Assembly (NCBI GenBank): GCA_040219555.1
Contig: JAVJSF010000019.1
Coordinates: forward strand, 6,987 to 70,986
Origin: JAVJSF01 sp040219555
GTDB lineage: Bacteria > Actinomycetota > Thermoleophilia > Miltoncostaeales > Miltoncostaeaceae
DNA: 64,000 bases
Direction: 5' to 3'
Part shown: positions 19,226 through 30,539 of the stretch, piece by piece
Position numbering within the stretch: position 1 is the first letter of the stretch
Layout of the letters: each line of letters begins with the position of its first letter
Translations under genes and position numbers: made by a program
Notes under the pieces: generated by a model
Seen by the model: only the letters and a program-made list of their open reading frames with translations
The model's database searches: none
What the model was told of the DNA's origin: nothing

Positions 19226-20935
19226 TCAGCGCCGGCGGGTCGCGCGGTCCGGGCGCGCCGGCGGGCCCAGGCGGCGCACCACGCGGATCCGGGTCCCCGG
19301 CACGCGCGCCACGTGCACGCCGGCACGCCGCGGGATGGCCAGGCGCGCGATCCCGTCCGGTCCGCTGCGCCGCGCCAGGATGCGGCCCCCTGGCAGGCGC
19401 ACCAGCACCCGCGCCCCCTCCACCGCGTCGCCCCTCGCGCCGCGCAGGCGCACCGCCAGCGGGCGCAGATGGGCCGGTGCGATGCGCCCGCCCAGGAGCC
19501 GCCCGGGCAGCACCATCTGCGCCCGGCGCGCCACGGCCCCCGGTCCCGGCACCACCGGGATGGTCTGGACGCCCGCGTCGGATCGCAGCGGGATCGAGTG
19601 GGCGAAGCCTCCCGGCGACAGCGCCAGGCGCCGTGCGAGGGCGGCCGTGGGGGCGCCGCCGGCGGCCTCCACGGTGCCCAGCAGGTCCACGCGCTCGCCG
19701 CCCAGTGCCCCGCGCAGTGACCGGCCCGGGATGATCAGCCGCACCTGGACCCGCCCCGTCGTCCGTGGGCTGATGTAGGTGTCCAGCGCCAGGCCCGGGA
19801 CCACCGGATGGCGCTGGTCCACTCCGGGGCCGCGGATGCTCAGCACGGCGCCGGCGGTGGCCCAGAACTCGGCGGGCTCCACGCCCAGGCGACCCGCGAC
19901 GCCCAGGGGGTCGGCGCCCAGGTCCAGCCGCAGGCGCACCGGGACGCCCAGCGGCACCGAGCCCGCCTCCACGCGCCCGATGCCATGGGCGCCGAGGATG
20001 AGTGCCCCCTCGGGCAGGGTGGCCCCGTTGGCCAGTGCCAGCGTCTCCCGCAGGCCCGAGGCCGCATCCGGGCCCACCGCGGGTGCGGCGGCACAACCCA
20101 GGCGCCCGTCGCGCACGGCGGACCACAGATCGCGGAAGGCCGTCGCCTCGACGCCGACCCGCCATGCACCCACGCCGTGTGCCACGGGGGTGCACGAGGC
20201 CCCGCTCAGCATGCTGGCGAACTGGTCCGCCAGCGTCGTGCTGGGGTGGTGGCGCACCATCCAGCGCAGCCGGGACGGGTCGCCCCCGGCCTCGGCCAGC
20301 CGGCGCTGGACCAGGGGCCCCCAGGTGGCCCACTCGGCCGGCGACCACGGACGGTTGGAGGTGTAGCTCTGCCACCAGACCCCGCCGGCGAGCGCCAGGA
20401 CCCGCCAGGTCGCCGCCCAGCGCTGCGGGCGCACCAGCGGGGCGGGTACGCCCTGGACGTAGATGTGCACCCGGTCGGCCACGCTCTGCCCGGCCGGCAG
20501 TCCGGGCACGGTCCGACCGCGCAGCAGGGCCAGCGCGATGGCCAGGTTGGACGCGTCCTCGCCGCTGCGATGCAGCGCGATCCCGGCCTCGTCGATGAAC
20601 ACCAGGCGCGCACCCGAGCGGCGCACGCGGTCGGCCAGCAGGGCGGCCATGCCCTCGGCCGAGCGTCCGCGCAGTCCCGGCGTGGCACGGCTGGGGCCGC
20701 GCGCGGAGACCTTCCAGGCCTGACGGCGGGGACCCAGCACCGCGGTCACCGGCTGCTGCTGGTACACGTCGTGCACGGCCGGTGAGAGCGCTCCCTGGCC
20801 CTGCACGACCCCGCGCACCGAGGACGCGGTGTCATAGAGCATCACCATCGCGCCGGCGCCGGCCGGCGAGGAGAGCGCCGCGCCGGCGCCGGCCAGCAGG
20901 GCGGCGATGATGGCCCGCGGCGTTCGGCGCCCCAT
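19226..20935 (-). CDS. Secreted protein of unknown function, last gene of the glg operon
   Basis: I do not recognise this 569-residue protein. It has a signal peptide (RRTPRAIIAALLAGAGAALSS), then an alpha/beta region (about 35-230). One segment, ARLVFIDEAGIALHRSGEDASN, sits near a Trp-rich stretch (GGVWWQSYTSNRPWSPAEW). A middle region (about 260-480) contains beta-rich repeats. The C-terminal segment (about 490-550) looks like an Ig-like or carboxypeptidase-regulatory beta-sandwich (LRGARGDAVEGARVLVRLPGGR), followed by a basic tail. The ATG has GTGAGGGGG just upstream and lies five bases after the glgX stop, so it is co-transcribed with the alpha-glucan genes. An extracellular substrate-binding or lytic role is possible but unproven. 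Confidence 0.75.
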   Translation of the reverse strand: MGRRTPRAIIAALLAGAGAALSSPAGAGAMVMLYDTASSVRGVVQGQGALSPAVHDVYQQQPVTAVLGPRRQAWKVSARGPSRATPGLRGRSAEGMAALLADRVRRSGARLVFIDEAGIALHRSGEDASNLAIALALLRGRTVPGLPAGQSVADRVHIYVQGVPAPLVRPQRWAATWRVLALAGGVWWQSYTSNRPWSPAEWATWGPLVQRRLAEAGGDPSRLRWMVRHHPSTTLADQFASMLSGASCTPVAHGVGAWRVGVEATAFRDLWSAVRDGRLGCAAAPAVGPDAASGLRETLALANGATLPEGALILGAHGIGRVEAGSVPLGVPVRLRLDLGADPLGVAGRLGVEPAEFWATAGAVLSIRGPGVDQRHPVVPGLALDTYISPRTTGRVQVRLIIPGRSLRGALGGERVDLLGTVEAAGGAPTAALARRLALSPGGFAHSIPLRSDAGVQTIPVVPGPGAVARRAQMVLPGRLLGGRIAPAHLRPLAVRLRGARGDAVEGARVLVRLPGGRILARRSGPDGIARLAIPRRAGVHVARVPGTRIRVVRRLGPPARPDRATRRR

Positions 20936-20940
20936 CCCCC

Positions 20941-23051
<2,111 letters not shown>

Positions 23052-23055
<4 letters not shown>

Positions 23056-25235
23056 CCGCCCGGTACCAGCCAGAGCACCGCGAGCGGTGGCAGGGTCAGG
23101 GTGGCCGAGTGGGCCTCACCGCCCCAGGGCATGTGCTCGGCCACCACCGGGCCGTCGTTGCCGAGTCCCGCGCCGCCGTACTCGGCGGCGTCGGTGTTGA
23201 GCACCTCGTGCCAGGGGCCGGACAGGGGCAAGGGCATCCGGTAGCCCTCGCGGGGGACGGGGGACAGGTTGCATACGGCCACCACGGGCGACCCATCGTC
23301 GGCGAAGCGCGCGAATGCCATCACGTTGGCCGCCCGGTCGTCGCTCACCAGCCAGCGGAACCCGCGCGGGTCGGCGTCGATCTGCCACATGGCCGGGAAC
23401 TCGCGGTAGCGGTGGTTGAGGTCGGCCACCAGGCGCCGGCAGCCCTCCTTGCGCTCGTGCTCCAGCAGGTGCCAGTCGAGGCTGCGCTCGTGGCTCCACT
23501 CCGCCTCCTGGGCGAACTCGCTCCCCATGAACAGCAGTTTCTTGCCCGGATGCGCCCACATGTAGCCGTAGAGGGCGCGCAGGTTGGCGTGGCTCTGCCA
23601 GTCGTCGCCGGGCATGCGGGCGATGAGCGATCCCTTGCCGTGCACCACCTCGTCGTGCGAGAGCGGCAGCACGAACTGCTCGCTGAAGGCGTAGACCAGG
23701 CTGAAGGTCAGCTCGTCGTGGTGGTGGGCGCGGTGGATGGGATCGTGGCCGAAGTACTCCAGCGTGTCGTGCATCCAGCCCATGTTCCACTTGAGGTCGA
23801 AGCCCAGGCCGCCGGCGTCCACCGGCCGCGATACGGCCGGCCACGCGGTGGACTCCTCCGCCGCCACGATGCGCCCGGGGTGCTCGGCGTGGGTGACGGT
23901 GTTCAGTTCGCGCAGGAAGCCGATGGCCTCCTCGTCCTCGCGCCCGCCGTGGGCGTTCGGCACCCACTCGCCGGCCTCGCGCGAGTAGTCGCGGTAGAGC
24001 ATCGAGGCCACCGCGTCCACGCGCAGGCCGTCGACGTGGAACTCCTCCATCCAGTACAGGCCGTTGGCCACCAGGAAGTTGCGCACCTCCGCCCGGCCAT
24101 GGTTGAAAACCAGGGTGCCCCAGTCCGGGTGCTCCCCGCGGCGCGGGTCCGCGTGCTCGTACAGGTGCGACCCGTCGAAGCGCGCCAGGCCGAAGGCGTC
24201 TTTGGGGAAGTGGGCCGGCACCCAATCGAGGATCACGCCGATCCCGCGCGCGTGCAGGGCGTCCACCAGGGCCCGCAGGTCGTCCGGCGTGCCGCCACCG
24301 GGCGCCGGTGCGTAGTACGAGGTCACCTGGTAGCCCCACGAGCCCGAGAACGGGTGCCCCATCACCGGCAGCAACTCCACGTGGGTGAAGCCCATCTCCG
24401 CCGCGTAGTCGCCCAGCTCGGCGCCCAGCTCGCGGTAGCCCATGGGCCGGCCGCCGTCCCCGTGGCGCCGCCAGGAGGGCAGGTGGACCTCGTAGACCGA
24501 CATCGCCTCGGCGTGCGGCCGGCCGGCGCGCACCCGGGCCATGTGGGCGCCGTCGGTCCATTCGTGGGTGGCCGGCGCGGCCACGATGGACGCGGTGGCG
24601 GGTGGCGCCTCGCACTCGCGCGCCATCGGGTCGGCCTTCTCCAGCAGCCGCCCGTCGGCGGCCCGGATGGCGAACTTGTAGCGCGCGCCCGGGTCCACCC
24701 CGGGTAGGAACAGCTCCCACACGCCGCCCCCGCCCATCGAGCGCATGGGGTGGATCCGGGCATCCCAGCCGTTCCAGTGGCCGATGACGCTGACAGCGCG
24801 GGCGGATGGTGCCCAGACGGTGAACGCGGTGCCCTGCGCCCCGTCGAGTGTGCCGGGGCGGGCCCCCAGGGCGTCCCACAGCCGGCGGTGGGTGCCCTCG
24901 CCCACCAGGTGCAGGTCGAGCTCGCCGATGCTCGGCGCCAGACGGTAGGGGTCGTGAGTGCGCCAGGACGACCCGTCGGGGAAGTCCAGCTCCAGGCCCA
25001 GGCGCGGTGCCGCCCTCACCCCGGTCAGCACGGTGGTGAACAGGCCCTCGCCGGCCGGCTCCAGCTCGTGGGCCACGCCGTCGGCGCCCATCGCCCGCAC
25101 GGCGGCGGCGTCGGGCCGGAAGACCCGCAGCACGACCCCCTGGGCGCCGGGGTGCGCGCCCAGGTACGAGTGCGGGTCGTGGTGGGAGCCTGCCAGCAGC
25201 AGCTCGTGGTCGCGGTCGGGCACGGGTGCGGTCAT
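23052..25235 (-). CDS. glgB: 1,4-alpha-glucan branching enzyme GlgB
   Basis: GlgB (GH13) introduces alpha-1,6 branches into linear maltosyl chains made by GlgE. The 727-residue product has two N-terminal beta domains, the second a CBM48 with TAFTVWAPSARAVSVIGHWNGWD. The barrel has GLRVDAVASMLYRDYS (nucleophile), IVAAEESTAWP (acid/base) and LPLSHDEVVHGKGSL. The frame is open far upstream into glgE. The true start is the ATG that overlaps the glgE stop (ATGA), where the N1 domain (ELLLAGSHHDPHSYLGAHPG) begins. Its own stop overlaps glgX in the same way. Confidence 0.96.
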
Positions 25236-27142
25236 GGCTCCACCAGCAGGATGTGGGCGGGAAGGGAGGGGTCGAGCCGCACGTAGTTGTCGCCCCGGGT
25301 CCAGTCCCACAGCGAACCGCTCAACAGGTCGCGTACGCGGAACCGCTCCGGGATGTCCAGGTCCCAGGGCACCTCCACCAGGCCCTCGCGGGGTGCGTGC
25401 GGGTCGCAGTTCACCACCACGATCACGGCGCCCGGGCCGCGCCCCTTGGCGAATGCGATCAGCTGCTCGTTGCGGGTCGGCAGCAGGCGCAGGTCGATGC
25501 GGCGCAGCGGGGCGTGCTCGCGGCGCAACTCGTTCAGCCGCGCGAACAGCGGCAGCAGCTCGCCGTCCAGCTCGCGCTCGCGCACCTGGTACTTCTCGGA
25601 GTCCAGGTACTCCTCGCTGCCGGGGGCGACCGCGGTGCGCTCGATGTTCTCGAAGCCCGAGTAGATCCCGTAGCTGGGCGACAGGGTTGCCGCGAGCACC
25701 AGGCGGGCGATGAAGGCCGGCCGCCCGCCGTGTTGCAGGTGCTCGGTGAGGATGTCGGGCGTGTTGGCGAAGAAGTTCGGCCGGTAGACCTCGCTGGCCG
25801 GCGGTGCGGCGAGCTCGGACATGTAGTCGGCCAGCTCGCCCGCGGAGTTCTTCCAGGTGAAGTACGTGTACGACTGCGAGAAGCCGGCCTCGGCGAGGGC
25901 GTACATCTTCGCCGGGCTGGTGAAGGCCTCGGCCAGGAACACCACGTCGGGGTGCTGGGCGCGCACGGTGCGGATGAGCCACTCCCAGAAGGGCAGGGGC
26001 TTGGTGTGGGGGTTGTCCACGCGGAAGATGCGCACGCCGCGGTCCACCCAGGACAGCAGGACGCGCCGCAGCTCCTTCCACATCGCGCGCCAGTCGTCGG
26101 CGTCCCAGTTGAGGTTGTAGATGTCCTGGTAGCGCTTGGGCGGGTTCTCGGCGTACTTGAGCGTCCCGTCCGGGCGGCGGTGGAACCAGTCCGGGTGCTC
26201 GGACAGCCACGGGTGGTCGGGCGAGCACTGGATGGCGAAGTCGAGCGCGATCTCCATGCCGTGGGCGCCGGCGGTGGCCACGAGGTGCTCCAGGTCCTCG
26301 GTGGTGCCAAGCCCCGGGTGCACCGCGTCGTGGCCGCCGGCCGGACCCCCGATGGCCCACGGGCTGCCGGGGTCGCCCGGACCCGCGGTGGGGGCGTTGT
26401 TGGGCCCCTTGCGATGGGTGGTGCCGATGGGGTGGATGGGCGGCAGGTAGAGCACGTCCACGCCCAGCTGGGCCAGGCGGGGGATGCGCTCGGCCACTCC
26501 GCGCAGGCCGCCGAACGAGCGGGGGAACAGCTCGTACCAGGTGCCATAGCGGGCGCGCTCGCGGTCGACGTCGATCCGGAACGGGGCGGAGCGGACGCTC
26601 TCGCGGCGGGTTGCGGTGCGGCCCATGACCGCGGGCAGGTCGGGCGCCAGGGCCGCCGCCGCCCGCTCGGCCTCGGGCGCCGGGCCGGCGAGGAGCGTCG
26701 CGAGGTCGCGGGCGCGGACGCCGTCGGAGCCGTCCAGGTCCTCGGCGAGCACGGCGGCGAGGGCCGCGCCCTCGGCCAGCTCGGACGCCAGGTCGCGCTG
26801 GCCGGCGCCCACCTTGCGCTCGAGCTCGTGGCGCCACGAGGCGAAGGGGTCCACCCACGCCTCGATGGTCAGCGTGTGGATGCCCAGCTCGCGCAGGGGG
26901 AGCGCGGCGCGCCACAGGTCGGGTCCGTCGGGGCGCATCGCCACCGTCGTGCCGGCGCCGCCGGGGCCGGCGTGGTGCACCGCGGCGGCCATCGTCTCGT
27001 GGCCGTCGCGCACCAGGGTGCATGAGATCTCGACCATGTCGCCCAGCGAGCGCTTCACGGGCGCGCGCAGACCGGGGGTCGCCGGGACGATGTCCGCGAT
27101 GCGGATGCGCGCGGGGCGGTTCCTGGGCGGGGCGCCGGTCAT
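25232..27142 (-). CDS. glgE: Alpha-1,4-glucan:maltose-1-phosphate maltosyltransferase GlgE
   Basis: GlgE extends alpha-1,4-glucan with maltosyl units from maltose 1-phosphate. The 636-residue protein has the GlgE N-terminal domains (PARIRIADIVPATPGLRAPVKRSLGD) and the signature barrel segments DVLYLPPIHPIGTTHRKGPNN, VRIFRVDNPHTKPLPFW (nucleophile Asp) and VVFLAEAFTSPAKMYALA (acid/base Glu). The FSQSYTYFTWKN segment is also typical. Length fits the family. It is first in a minus-strand operon with glgB and glgX. Its donor would come from the fused TreS-maltokinase. No ribosome-binding site precedes the ATG; a TAGGGT lies six bases upstream, fitting leaderless initiation. Confidence 0.96.
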   Translation of the reverse strand: MTGAPPRNRPARIRIADIVPATPGLRAPVKRSLGDMVEISCTLVRDGHETMAAAVHHAGPGGAGTTVAMRPDGPDLWRAALPLRELGIHTLTIEAWVDPFASWRHELERKVGAGQRDLASELAEGAALAAVLAEDLDGSDGVRARDLATLLAGPAPEAERAAAALAPDLPAVMGRTATRRESVRSAPFRIDVDRERARYGTWYELFPRSFGGLRGVAERIPRLAQLGVDVLYLPPIHPIGTTHRKGPNNAPTAGPGDPGSPWAIGGPAGGHDAVHPGLGTTEDLEHLVATAGAHGMEIALDFAIQCSPDHPWLSEHPDWFHRRPDGTLKYAENPPKRYQDIYNLNWDADDWRAMWKELRRVLLSWVDRGVRIFRVDNPHTKPLPFWEWLIRTVRAQHPDVVFLAEAFTSPAKMYALAEAGFSQSYTYFTWKNSAGELADYMSELAAPPASEVYRPNFFANTPDILTEHLQHGGRPAFIARLVLAATLSPSYGIYSGFENIERTAVAPGSEEYLDSEKYQVRERELDGELLPLFARLNELRREHAPLRRIDLRLLPTRNEQLIAFAKGRGPGAVIVVVNCDPHAPREGLVEVPWDLDIPERFRVRDLLSGSLWDWTRGDNYVRLDPSLPAHILLVEP

Positions 27143-27148
27143 CGGCTG

Positions 27149-27154
27149 ACCCTA
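27149..27154 (-). promoter_or_regulatory. Candidate leaderless -10 for the glgE operon (TAGGGT)
   Basis: TAGGGT on the minus strand ends exactly six bases before the glgE ATG. hisC has the identical hexamer and spacing, which supports a common leaderless promoter type. Confidence 0.5.
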
Positions 27155-27295
27155 GCCGAGGCGGGGCCACGCGCCCCGTCTCCTGGTGTGACAGGGCTCA
27201 CCGGCACCGCACGCCCGAGGGCGGGGTGGTGAGTGGGCGGGATCGTCGGCACGGGGATGCCGACGGTCTACAGGGAAGCCGGGCGGAGCCGGCAT

Positions 27296-27325
27296 GGCCC
27301 CGGGGCCAAGGTTGGCCCCGGGGCC
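27296..27325. promoter_or_regulatory. 14-bp perfect inverted repeat between glgE and malQ
   Basis: GGCCCCGGGGCCAA is followed, after two bases, by its exact reverse complement. Each arm also contains the 12-base palindrome GGCCCCGGGGCC. The element lies about 20 bases before the malQ start and about 150 bases upstream of glgE. It may be an operator for a dimeric regulator, a cruciform, or an RNA hairpin that masks malQ translation. The rest of this 200-base divergent gap shows nothing else distinct. Confidence 0.6.
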
Positions 27326-27343
27326 CGGCGGGTACCCTGGGTG

Positions 27344-28591
27344 ATGGTGACCATGCCCACCGACCCCACCCATCGTCGCGCGGCCGGCGTGCTGTTGCAC
27401 GCCTCCGCCCTGCCCGGCGGCACGCTGGCGGGCGCGCCGCGCTTCATCGACTGGCTCGCGCGCGCCGGCCAGTCCTGGTGGCAGGTCCTGCCCCTCGGGC
27501 CGCCGGACGAGTTCGGCTCGCCGTACGCCGGCGCGTCCGCGTTCGCGGGGTGGCCGGGGCTACTGGGCCAGCCCGGCGCGCCGGTCTCCGAGGAGGAGCG
27601 CGACGACCTGCGGAGCGCGTGCGCCTACTGGATCGACGACTGGGAGCGCCACGCCGGCCCCGGGGCCCTCGACGACCAGGTGCGCTTCGCGCGTGAATGG
27701 GGTGCCGTTCGCGCCTACGCGGCCGAGCGCGGCGTGGGCATCATGGGGGACGTGCCGTTCTATGTGGCGGCGGGATCGGCCGACCACTGCGCCCACCCCG
27801 GGTTGTTCCTCGACGATGTGGTCGCGGGCGTGCCGCCGGACGACTTCTCCGCCGACGGCCAGCTGTGGGGCAACCCGCCCTACGACTGGCGCGCCATGGC
27901 GTCCGACGGCTACCGCTGGTGGGTGGAGCGGCTGCGCCGCGCCGCCCAGCTGGCGGACGCGGTGCGCATCGACCACTTCCGCGGCTTCGCGGCATGGTGG
28001 GCGGTGCCCGCCGGCGCGACCACCGCCACCCGGGGGGAGTGGCGCCCGGGCCCCGGGGAGGCGCTGTTCCGGCGCCTGGCCGAGGAGGGCCCGGACCTCG
28101 GCCTGATCGCCGAGGACCTCGGCATCATCACCCCCGACGTCGTGGCCCTGATCGAGCGGCTGGGGCTGCCGGGGATCCGCGTGCTGCAGTACGCGTTCAA
28201 CGACGACCCGTACAACCCGCACCGGCTGGAGAACCACCAGCCGCGGGCCATGGTGGTCACCGGCACCCACGACAACGACACCATCGCCGGGTGGTGGGGG
28301 GACCAGCCCGGATGGGTCCGCGACCGCGCCCTCATCGAGGTCGCCTCGTGGGGGGTCCACGAGGCCGAGCCCCACCGGGGCATGGTGCGGTTGGCGCTCG
28401 CCTCGCCGGCGGGCCTTGCCGTCATCCCGGCTCAGGACCTGCTGGGCCTGGGCTCGGAGGCCCGGTTCAACACCCCGGGGACGACGCGGGGCAACTGGTC
28501 GTGGCGCCTGCCCGAAGGGGCGCTCGACGACGAACTGGCCGACTGGCTCGGCCGGGCCACCGACCATGCCGACCGGCGCCCCCTCGACTGA
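27344..28591 (+). CDS. malQ: 4-alpha-glucanotransferase MalQ (GH77)
   Basis: MalQ disproportionates maltodextrins in the cytoplasm and links glycogen turnover to maltose. The 415-residue protein begins with RRAAGVLLHASALPGG and WWQVLPLGPPDEFGSPYAG. It carries the nucleophile region AVRIDHFRGFAAWW, the acid/base GLIAEDLGIIT and the GTHDNDTIAGWW motif. It is shorter than typical GH77 enzymes of about 500 residues but lacks none of the catalytic segments. Several possible starts (ATG-GTG-ACC-ATG) lie close together. The first is used, but the ATG three codons later is equally possible. It is divergent from glgE. Confidence 0.93.
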   Translation: MVTMPTDPTHRRAAGVLLHASALPGGTLAGAPRFIDWLARAGQSWWQVLPLGPPDEFGSPYAGASAFAGWPGLLGQPGAPVSEEERDDLRSACAYWIDDWERHAGPGALDDQVRFAREWGAVRAYAAERGVGIMGDVPFYVAAGSADHCAHPGLFLDDVVAGVPPDDFSADGQLWGNPPYDWRAMASDGYRWWVERLRRAAQLADAVRIDHFRGFAAWWAVPAGATTATRGEWRPGPGEALFRRLAEEGPDLGLIAEDLGIITPDVVALIERLGLPGIRVLQYAFNDDPYNPHRLENHQPRAMVVTGTHDNDTIAGWWGDQPGWVRDRALIEVASWGVHEAEPHRGMVRLALASPAGLAVIPAQDLLGLGSEARFNTPGTTRGNWSWRLPEGALDDELADWLGRATDHADRRPLD

Positions 28592-28594
28592 GGG

Positions 28595-28610
28595 CGCCGG
28601 CCGGCCGGCG
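28595..28610. terminator. GC palindrome between malQ and the methyltransferase gene
   Basis: CGCCGGCCGGCCGGCG is a perfect 16-base palindrome in the 21-base gap between two convergent stop codons. It could fold as a short-looped hairpin in both transcripts and act as a bidirectional terminator. Confidence 0.45.
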
Positions 28611-28612
28611 GA

Positions 28613-29380
28613 TCAACTGGCCAGCTCTCCGCGCTTCACGCCGACCATGCCGATGTAGTGGATCGGCTGACGGTCCGTGCCCACCCGGTGCTGGTAGCGC
28701 CGGCGGTTCACGATCTCCAGCGTCCCGTCCTCGATCGCGTTCGCGATCATCTCGGAGAACCCGCTGCGGTCAGCACCATCGAGGAAGTTCTCGTTGATGT
28801 TGAACCCCACCAGAGCGTCCTCCTCGAGGAGCTCGTAGGCGCCCCGGAAGGCCTCCGGCGGGATGTCGCCGAAGCCCAGCGCGGCGACGCAGGTGAGGCA
28901 GTTGAACCGCCACTGCGACAGGTCCGTGACCACCTCGTCGTCGAGGGCCGACATGTCGGCCACGACGTAGTCGGTGTAGACGCCGGGCCGGTCGCGCTCG
29001 GCGGCCATGGCGGCCTCGGGGATGATGTCCGAGCCCACGACCACTTCGGCGCCCAGGGCGCGGAGCTCCTCGCCCATGATGCCGTTGCCGCCGCCCAGGT
29101 CGAGCGCGCGGAGGTCGTCGACCGGGCCGTCGACCTCCTCGATGGCCTCGGCGATCATCGCCCGAATGGTCGCGGGCGAGTCACACTCAAGAATCTCGTA
29201 GAACAGGCGCTCATAGAGCCCCGGGACCTTGTAGATGTCCGCGTAGTCGTGGAAGCGGATCTGCCTCCATCTTCCGTCGATTCGTGCGACGAACCACTCT
29301 TCGTCCTGCGCGTAGGTGTCACGCGGGTCCGGGAGGGCTACGGGGACCTGCGTCGAGATCTGCGTGTGCGTCGTACTCAT
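28613..29380 (-). CDS. Class I SAM-dependent methyltransferase, substrate unknown
   Basis: The 255-residue protein has a Rossmann-like methyltransferase core. The SAM-binding motif I is LDLGGGNGIMGEEL (about residues 100-113), followed by VVVGSDI as motif II and an acidic loop VVADMSALDD. The N-terminal part (YADIYKVPGLYERLFYEILECDSP) is probably a helical cap. No substrate signature is recognised. Its codons are somewhat less GC-biased than those of neighbours, notably at the N-terminus. I chose the ATG giving MSTTHTQIS; the upstream reading is not convincing. The ribosome-binding site is weak. Confidence 0.75.
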   Translation of the reverse strand: MSTTHTQISTQVPVALPDPRDTYAQDEEWFVARIDGRWRQIRFHDYADIYKVPGLYERLFYEILECDSPATIRAMIAEAIEEVDGPVDDLRALDLGGGNGIMGEELRALGAEVVVGSDIIPEAAMAAERDRPGVYTDYVVADMSALDDEVVTDLSQWRFNCLTCVAALGFGDIPPEAFRGAYELLEEDALVGFNINENFLDGADRSGFSEMIANAIEDGTLEIVNRRRYQHRVGTDRQPIHYIGMVGVKRGELAS

Positions 29381-29473
29381 TCGGTGCCGATCCGTCGGAT
29401 TCCGGTTCTTGTGGAACTTACCGGATCCCGTGCTCGGTGTAGGACCGGTGGTCTCGGGGACCCGAATCGCTAG

Positions 29474-29490
29474 CGTTTCAGGCCGTTTCA
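29474..29490. promoter_or_regulatory. Tandem CGTTTCA repeats, one helical turn apart
   Basis: Two CGTTTCA heptamers are spaced ten bases start to start in the 200-base gap between the divergent methyltransferase and DUF5996 genes. Sites one helical turn apart on the same face suggest tandem binding of a regulator. The region is clearly less GC-rich than its surroundings. Nothing else stands out in the gap. Confidence 0.35.
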
Positions 29491-29580
29491 AGTCATATGG
29501 GCACGGGCCCGGCTAGCCTTCCCGGCATCCCGCGATCCGAAGCGCCCGGTCGCCGGGTGCCGACCCACGAGGAGCCCGCC

Positions 29581-30492
29581 GTGGCCGCAGCCCTCCCCGC
29601 CATCCCCCTGCCCGACTGGCGCCCCACCAAGGACACCGTCCACCTCTGGGCGCAGATCGTCGGGAAGGTGCGCCTGAAGACGGTCCCGCCGCGCAACCAC
29701 TGGTGGCACGTGCCGCTCTACGTCACCGTGGACGGCCTGAGCACCGGCCGGATGCACCGCGACGGCACCACCTTCCGGATCGACCTCGATCTGCCGCACG
29801 ACCGCCTGCGCGTGCGGACGCTCGACGGTCGCGAGGATGGCTTCGCGCTGGTCGACGGCCTCTCGGTGGCCGACTTCGACGCGCGTCTGCACGCCGCCCT
29901 CTCCAGCCTGGGAGTGGATACGGAGATCGTCGAGACGCCCTTCGGCGTCCCCATGACCACGCCGTTCCCCGAGGACACCGAGCACGCCTCCTACGACGCC
30001 GAGGCCGTCCGTCGCTACTGGGCCGCGTTGGACTTCTCCCACCAGGTCTTCGAGGAGTTCGCCGGTTGGTCGACCATCAAGACCAGTCCGGTCCACCTCT
30101 ACTGGCACTCCTTCGACCTCGCGGTGACGCGCGTCTCGGGCCGGCCGGGCGCGGCCACCCCGGAGGCCGATCCGGTGACCCGGCAGGCGTACTCGCACGA
30201 GGTGATCTCGTTCGGCTTCTGGGCCGGGGACGACAACATCTCCGAGCCGGCCTACTACAGCTACACGGCACCCGAACCGGCCGGTCTCACCGAGGGGGCG
30301 CTGCCCGAGGGGGCGGCCTGGGCACCCCAGGGCGGCATGGCCCTGATGCCCTACGAGACGGTCCGCACCGCCGCAGATCCGCGCGGTGCCCTGCTCGAGT
30401 TCATGCAGGCGGCGTACGTCGCCGGCGCGGACGCCGCCGGCTGGGACAGGGCGGCGCTGGCCTCGCCGCACTGCCCGCACCCCGAAGGGTAG
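29581..30492 (+). CDS. DUF5996 family protein
   Basis: The 303-residue protein matches the conserved features I know for DUF5996: DTVHLWAQIVGKVRLK, NHWWHVPLYVTVDGL, SPVHLYWHSFDLAVTRVSGR and a C-terminal QAYSHEVISFGFWAGD. The family is widespread in soil bacteria and has no assigned function. Conserved His, Trp and Asp residues could form an active site, but this is unproven. The GTG start is chosen because GAGGAG lies six bases upstream. An ATG 28 codons earlier would add a low-complexity extension. No membrane segment or signal peptide is seen. Confidence 0.85.
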   Translation: MAAALPAIPLPDWRPTKDTVHLWAQIVGKVRLKTVPPRNHWWHVPLYVTVDGLSTGRMHRDGTTFRIDLDLPHDRLRVRTLDGREDGFALVDGLSVADFDARLHAALSSLGVDTEIVETPFGVPMTTPFPEDTEHASYDAEAVRRYWAALDFSHQVFEEFAGWSTIKTSPVHLYWHSFDLAVTRVSGRPGAATPEADPVTRQAYSHEVISFGFWAGDDNISEPAYYSYTAPEPAGLTEGALPEGAAWAPQGGMALMPYETVRTAADPRGALLEFMQAAYVAGADAAGWDRAALASPHCPHPEG

Positions 30493-30499
30493 GCCCGCC

Positions 30500-30539
30500 G
30501 GCCTGAACGCCGGAGCGATCCCGCGCCGGCGTTCAGGCC
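30500..30539. terminator. Shared terminator hairpin overlapping a stop codon
   Basis: GGCCTGAACGCCGG and its exact complement form a 14-base stem with a 12-base loop between two convergent genes. The right arm includes the stop codon of the minus-strand gene, so both transcripts share one hairpin. No T-run is present. Confidence 0.7.

Noticed and set aside
25236..27170. Apparent fusion of glgB with a long upstream frame across glgE
   Set aside because: The upstream part is out of frame with GlgE and rich in Arg, Pro and Gly. GlgB has its own ATG overlapping the glgE stop and a normal N-terminal domain from that point.
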